From RGIG9041 sp045541455 (GTDB lineage: Bacteria; Bacillota; Clostridia; Oscillospirales; QAKW01), in the NCBI GenBank assembly GCA_045541455.1, contig JAZQJA010000051.1, positions 1-10,734 of the forward strand: a stretch of 10,734 nucleotides of DNA, given 5' to 3'. Both the position numbers and the translations under genes were made by a program. Numbering within the stretch: the first letter of the stretch is position 1; every line of letters begins with the position of its first letter. Below the pieces are notes generated by a model, which was not told the origin of the DNA, did no database searches, and saw nothing but the letters and a program-made list of their open reading frames with translations. This document shows, piece by piece, positions 7,527 through 10,734 of this stretch.

Positions 7527-8501
7527 ATGGGTTATAAGCATTTAAAATTTCCTGAAAATACTTTGTTTTTGGTAACAGGTGCTGCCGGTTTTATTGGTAG
7601 CAACTTGTGCGAAGCAATACTGAATATGGGTTATAAGGTTCGTGCCTTAGATGATCTTTCAACAGGCAAACAGGCAAATGTTGATATGTTTCTTGATAAT
7701 CCTAACTATGAGTTTATTAAGGGCGATATCAAGGATTTAGATACCTGTATGAAAGCATGCGTGGGTGTAGATTTTGTTCTTAATCAAGCAGCATGGGGCA
7801 GTGTGCCACGTAGCCTTGAAATGCCTATATTCTATTGCCGCAACAATATTGAAGGCACCCTTAATATGTTAGAGGCAGCGCGTCAATGTGGTGTTAAAAA
7901 GTTTGTTTACGCATCAAGTTCTTCCGTTTATGGCGATGAACCTAATTTGCCCAAAACCGAGGGTAGAGAAGGTAACCTTTTGTCTCCTTATGCACTTACA
8001 AAGCGTTGCGATGAAGAATGGGCAAAGCTTTATACAATGCATTACGGCCTTGATACCTATGGTATGCGTTACTTTAACGTGTTTGGACGTCGTCAGGATC
8101 CGGATGGTGCGTATGCTGCAGTTATTCCAAAATTTTTAAAGATGCTTCTTCACGGTGAAACACCTACAATTAATGGTGACGGCAAGCAAAGTCGTGACTT
8201 TACATACATTGATAATGTTATCGAGGCTAACCTAAAAGCTTGTCTTGCACCACACGAGGCGGCAGGCGAGGCATATAACATAGCCTATGGCGGTCGTGAG
8301 TATCTTATTGATATTTACTATGGTCTTACAAAGGCTTTGGGTGTTGATATCGAGCCAAACTTTGGCCCTGACCGTAAGGGCGATATTAAACACTCTAACG
8401 CAGACATTAGCAAAGCAAAACGTCTTCTCGGCTATGACCCGGATTACAGCTTTGCTGACGGTATTAAACTTGCTATAGAGTGGTATAAGGAGAATTTATA
8501 A
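7527..8501 (+). CDS. tviC: UDP-N-acetylglucosamine/glucosaminuronate 4-epimerase (TviC/WbpP type)
   Basis: This extended short-chain dehydrogenase of 324 residues should invert C4 of UDP-GlcNAcA (or UDP-GlcNAc) using bound NAD, giving the galacto form. The NAD motif TGAAGFIG has its glycines at 18, 21 and 24. The catalytic triad aligns with WbpP as Ser131, Tyr155 and Lys159 (SPYALTK). AAWGSVPRS and NVFGRRQDPDGAYAAVIPK are hallmarks of the WbpP/TviC group. Ser290 (GDIKHSNAD) sits where E. coli GalE has Tyr299; a small residue there is known to admit N-acetylated substrates. The frame also opens at a TTG at 7512, but that codon overlaps the ribosome site GGAGG, so I choose the ATG at 7527, 2 bases after the dehydrogenase stop. 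Its TAA directly abuts the next ATG. A plain UDP-glucuronate 4-epimerase is the less likely alternative. Confidence 0.92.
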   Translation: MGYKHLKFPENTLFLVTGAAGFIGSNLCEAILNMGYKVRALDDLSTGKQANVDMFLDNPNYEFIKGDIKDLDTCMKACVGVDFVLNQAAWGSVPRSLEMPIFYCRNNIEGTLNMLEAARQCGVKKFVYASSSSVYGDEPNLPKTEGREGNLLSPYALTKRCDEEWAKLYTMHYGLDTYGMRYFNVFGRRQDPDGAYAAVIPKFLKMLLHGETPTINGDGKQSRDFTYIDNVIEANLKACLAPHEAAGEAYNIAYGGREYLIDIYYGLTKALGVDIEPNFGPDRKGDIKHSNADISKAKRLLGYDPDYSFADGIKLAIEWYKENL

Positions 8502-10322
8502 ATGAGTGGTATTTGCGGATTCATTGATTTCAGCAAAAAATTTAATAGTGACTATATGCTGAATGTTGTTAGCACAATGAATTCAGCATTATATAACCCG
8601 GATGATGGGTTTACATATCAGGATGATTATTGTGTAATTGGTAAAAATAATAATTATTATGATTCTAACAAAAACATTTTGTTCTTTTATGGCGAATTAT
8701 ATAATAAGCAAAAATTAATTTCAAAATACAATGTCCAATCCACTAATGATGCCCAATTGGTTTTAACCTTGTACGAAGCTATTGGTGTTGATGTATTTAA
8801 GGAATTAGGCGGTAAGTTTGCTTTTGTAATATATAATAAGGAAAACCAAAAATTGTCTATTGTTCGCGATAAGGTTGGTTCCAAACAGATATATTATTAT
8901 AAAAATGAAGATGGTTTTGTTTTTTGTTCTGAACTTAAGGGTTTGCTTACAGCAGATTTTATACCGAGAATAATTGACAAAGTTTCTTTATCACAATATT
9001 TACAACTTACATACATACCTGCACCAAACACAATAATTGATAATGTTAAAAAGGTTAAACCATCATTGGTTTTTTCAGTTGATTCAAATGGTGAAATCAA
9101 CGAAAATGAATATTGGGAACTCACAAATTCAATTAATGAAAAATATACTGATTTTGAAGTTTGTAAGTCAAGGCTAAAAGAATTATTATATTCTTCAGTC
9201 AAAGAAAAAATGAATATCTATCAAAACTCGGGTGCTTTTTTAAGTGGCGGATTTGATTCTTCTATTGTAGTTGGCGTTATGTCAGATATTTCTGACACTC
9301 CAATAAAAACGTTTACAATAGGATATGATGAAAAACAATTTGATGAAAGTGAATTGGCAGGTATTGTAGCCCGAAAGAATAACACAAATCATACAGTCTT
9401 AAAATTAGATTGGAATACTGTTGTTGATGATGTTGATACTGTCTTAAATGGTTTAGATGAGCCTTATGCCGATTCTTCACTTATTGCTACATATGCCGTG
9501 TGTAAACTTGCTAAAGAGCATACAGATGTTGCTTTTATGGGAGATGCAGGTGATGAGCTTTTTGCCGGATATAACAAATATTTAATTTCTTATTATGGTA
9601 GTAAGTATAAAAAAATACCTAAATTTTTACGCAAGGGTATAATCGAACCTATTTCAAAACTTCTTCCACGCAAAAGTAGTCTATACCGAAAAGTTAACAA
9701 GGTTATTTCTTCTGCAGATATGCCAATATTTGAACAAAGGAAACGTCTTATGAGCCTTGGCTTTAAACCTGAAGAATTAAAACAACTAATGCTGGATGGT
9801 TTTGTTGATGGTATGGACTTTGTTAAAACTCAATATGATTTTTTGGTTGATGCTGACGAACAAACTCGTGCGCAGTATATTGACTTTAAAACCGTTTTAG
9901 AGGGTGATATGTTACCAAAGGTTGAAATTGCTTCTCGCCTTTCAGGTCTTAAAACCTGTGCTCCAATTTTGGACGGTGATATAATTGATTTTGCATACAG
10001 CATACCTACTGAGTTTAAAATTAATAAAACGAATCGCAAAATAATTTTAAAGGAAACATTCAGATATCTTTTACCGGACGAGCTTTTTACAGCTCCTAAA
10101 CACGGTTTTGCAGTGCCGATAGGCAATTGGCTTGAAACAAACCTTAAAGAACAGCTTTTGAAATTTGCGAGTAAAGATTTTCTTGAAAAACAAGGCCTAT
10201 TTAATTATGACTATATTAATGATATAATCCAAGAGCATTTTTCTCACAAAAAAACCCGATACAGTGAACTATGGGCATTTTTTGTTTTTCAAAATTGGTA
10301 TACAAAATATATTGAACGTTAA
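8502..10322 (+). CDS. AsnB-like amidotransferase/amide ligase with a degenerate glutaminase domain
   Basis: At 606 residues this has the full length and two-domain plan of glutamine-dependent asparagine synthetase. The synthetase half is well formed: PP-loop LSGGFDSS at 247-254, DEPYADSS, then GDAGDELFAGY from 347, and PKHGFAVPIGNWL near the end. The N-terminal half starts MSGICGF, so the Cys2 nucleophile is Ser. HRGPD reads LYNPD (30-34), losing the glutamine-binding Arg, and FNGEIYN reads FYGELYN (62-68), losing the Asn; Glu65 and Asp83 remain. Glutamine hydrolysis is therefore unlikely. The conserved LE-x-R-x-PFLD segment reads LKTCAPILD (483-491). The enzyme may use ammonia or another amine. 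It directly follows UDP-GalNAcA synthesis genes, so amidation of the uronic acid (as proposed for WbpS-like proteins) or coupling of an amine to it is plausible. AAGGAG at 8487-8492 precedes the ATG by 9 bases. The acceptor is not proven. Confidence 0.88.
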   Translation: MSGICGFIDFSKKFNSDYMLNVVSTMNSALYNPDDGFTYQDDYCVIGKNNNYYDSNKNILFFYGELYNKQKLISKYNVQSTNDAQLVLTLYEAIGVDVFKELGGKFAFVIYNKENQKLSIVRDKVGSKQIYYYKNEDGFVFCSELKGLLTADFIPRIIDKVSLSQYLQLTYIPAPNTIIDNVKKVKPSLVFSVDSNGEINENEYWELTNSINEKYTDFEVCKSRLKELLYSSVKEKMNIYQNSGAFLSGGFDSSIVVGVMSDISDTPIKTFTIGYDEKQFDESELAGIVARKNNTNHTVLKLDWNTVVDDVDTVLNGLDEPYADSSLIATYAVCKLAKEHTDVAFMGDAGDELFAGYNKYLISYYGSKYKKIPKFLRKGIIEPISKLLPRKSSLYRKVNKVISSADMPIFEQRKRLMSLGFKPEELKQLMLDGFVDGMDFVKTQYDFLVDADEQTRAQYIDFKTVLEGDMLPKVEIASRLSGLKTCAPILDGDIIDFAYSIPTEFKINKTNRKIILKETFRYLLPDELFTAPKHGFAVPIGNWLETNLKEQLLKFASKDFLEKQGLFNYDYINDIIQEHFSHKKTRYSELWAFFVFQNWYTKYIER

Positions 10323-10333
10323 GGATTGATATA

Positions 10334-10734
10334 ATGAAACAAGGACATATTTCAGTTATTATGGCAACCTACAATTGCGCTGATACATTACGTCAGAGTG
10401 TTGATTCGGTTTTAGCACAAACTTATACTGATTTTAAATTTATAATTTGTGATGATTGCTCTACCGATGATACATACTCAATATTAAAACAGTATGAGGC
10501 TGATTATCCAGATAAGTTTTTGATAATTAAAAATGATAAAAATTCAAAGTTGCCATTTTCACTTAATCATTGCTTAAAATATGCTGATGGTGAATATTGT
10601 GCGCGCATGGATGGTGACGATTATATTGCGCCTGACCGTTTTGAAAAACAGGTGGATTTTTTGAAAAATAATCCCGATATTCAGCTCGTCGGCTGCGCGT
10701 TGCAGACCTTTGATGATGAAAAGGGTATGGGCAG
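10334..10734 (+). CDS. GT2-family glycosyltransferase, 3' end cut by the window
   Basis: The first 133 codons of a GT-A fold glycosyltransferase are present, with no stop before the edge. The N-terminus ISVIMATYN at 6-14 is the GT2 signature. SVDSVLAQTY follows, then ICDDCSTDDT with the nucleotide-binding Asp41. The metal and donor site is ARMDGDDY, with the DxD pair Asp93 and Asp95. RFEKQVDFL follows, matching capsule-type inverting transferases. The start ATG follows AAGGA at 10321-10325, which overlaps the stop of the previous gene, with an 8-base spacer. The enzyme should add one sugar of the repeat unit in the cytoplasm; donor and linkage are unknown. Full members are usually about 250-330 residues, so more than half is probably missing. 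The last 54 bases have 30 G+C, far richer than the rest of the gene. Confidence 0.93.
   Translation, partial: MKQGHISVIMATYNCADTLRQSVDSVLAQTYTDFKFIICDDCSTDDTYSILKQYEADYPDKFLIIKNDKNSKLPFSLNHCLKYADGEYCARMDGDDYIAPDRFEKQVDFLKNNPDIQLVGCALQTFDDEKGMG

Larger units (their letters stand above)
8..10734 (+). other. Single polycistronic glycan-biosynthesis operon (internal part)
   Basis: All ten genes are co-directional. Gaps are 13, 11, -4, 17, 1, 21, 2, 0 and 11 bases, with ribosome sites often inside the preceding gene or its stop codon. I see no hairpin followed by a T-run in any gap, and no gap could hold an extra gene. Both ends of the operon lie outside the window, since no leader, promoter or regulator gene precedes position 8 and the last gene runs off the edge. 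Confidence 0.8.

Noticed and set aside
7888..8139. Second + strand open frame inside the epimerase gene, and another at 8287-8478
   Set aside because: They are out-of-frame shadows of the epimerase coding sequence with no recognisable protein features.
6205..8501. Vi capsular antigen locus
   Set aside because: The two genes match TviB and TviC in type, but no TviD, TviE or Vex export genes are present. The pair is common in many O-antigen and capsule loci.
10330..10335. TATAAT before the last gene as a promoter
   Set aside because: It overlaps the ATG start codon itself, so a transcript from it would lack the ribosome site; no -35 is evident.

Overview
The window is a continuous stretch of a surface-polysaccharide (capsule, exopolysaccharide or related glycan) biosynthesis locus. 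Ten protein-coding genes all lie on the + strand. The last gene is cut by the right edge, and the first starts 8 bases from the left edge. Intergenic gaps are 0 to 21 bases, one junction overlaps by 4 bases, and I see no terminator inside, so this looks like the interior of one operon. The AT-rich DNA, strong Shine-Dalgarno sites (GGAGG, AAGGAG, GAGG), TTG starts and protein sequence style suggest a low-GC Firmicute, probably a clostridial gut-type bacterium. That placement is inference; there is no rRNA or other marker here. TGA and TAA act as stops and nothing suggests an altered code.

Layout. (1) 8-622 is a small PglC-type phosphoglycosyl transferase that would start glycan assembly on undecaprenyl phosphate. 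(2) 636-3981 is a three-gene cassette: an HpcH/HpaI-type aldolase, a D-2-hydroxyacid dehydrogenase, and an asparagine-synthetase-like ATP-dependent ligase joined to the dehydrogenase by a 4-base overlap. (3) 3999-6183 holds a GT4 glycosyltransferase and a membrane acyltransferase-3 protein, both starting with TTG. (4) 6205-8501 holds a TviB/WbpO-type UDP-GlcNAc 6-dehydrogenase and a TviC/WbpP-type 4-epimerase, which together should make UDP-N-acetylgalactosaminuronic acid. (5) 8502-10322 is a second, full-length AsnB-like protein whose glutaminase active site is broken. (6) 10334 to the end is a GT2 glycosyltransferase.

How they may work together. The transferase at 8 would prime the lipid carrier and the GT4 and GT2 proteins would extend the glycan, with UDP-GalNAcA as one likely donor. 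The acyltransferase would O-acylate it. The two AsnB-like proteins would make amide bonds, but not by ordinary glutamine-dependent amidation. The most interesting idea is that genes 2 to 4 form a compact pathway in which the aldolase builds a 2-oxo acid, the dehydrogenase reduces it to a 2-hydroxy acid, and the ligase links that acid by an amide bond to an amino sugar or another amine. The second AsnB-like protein may amidate the uronic acid or couple it to an amine. These roles are inferred from family and context.

No gap is long enough to hide another gene. I found no RNA gene, mobile element, CRISPR array or convincing repeat.
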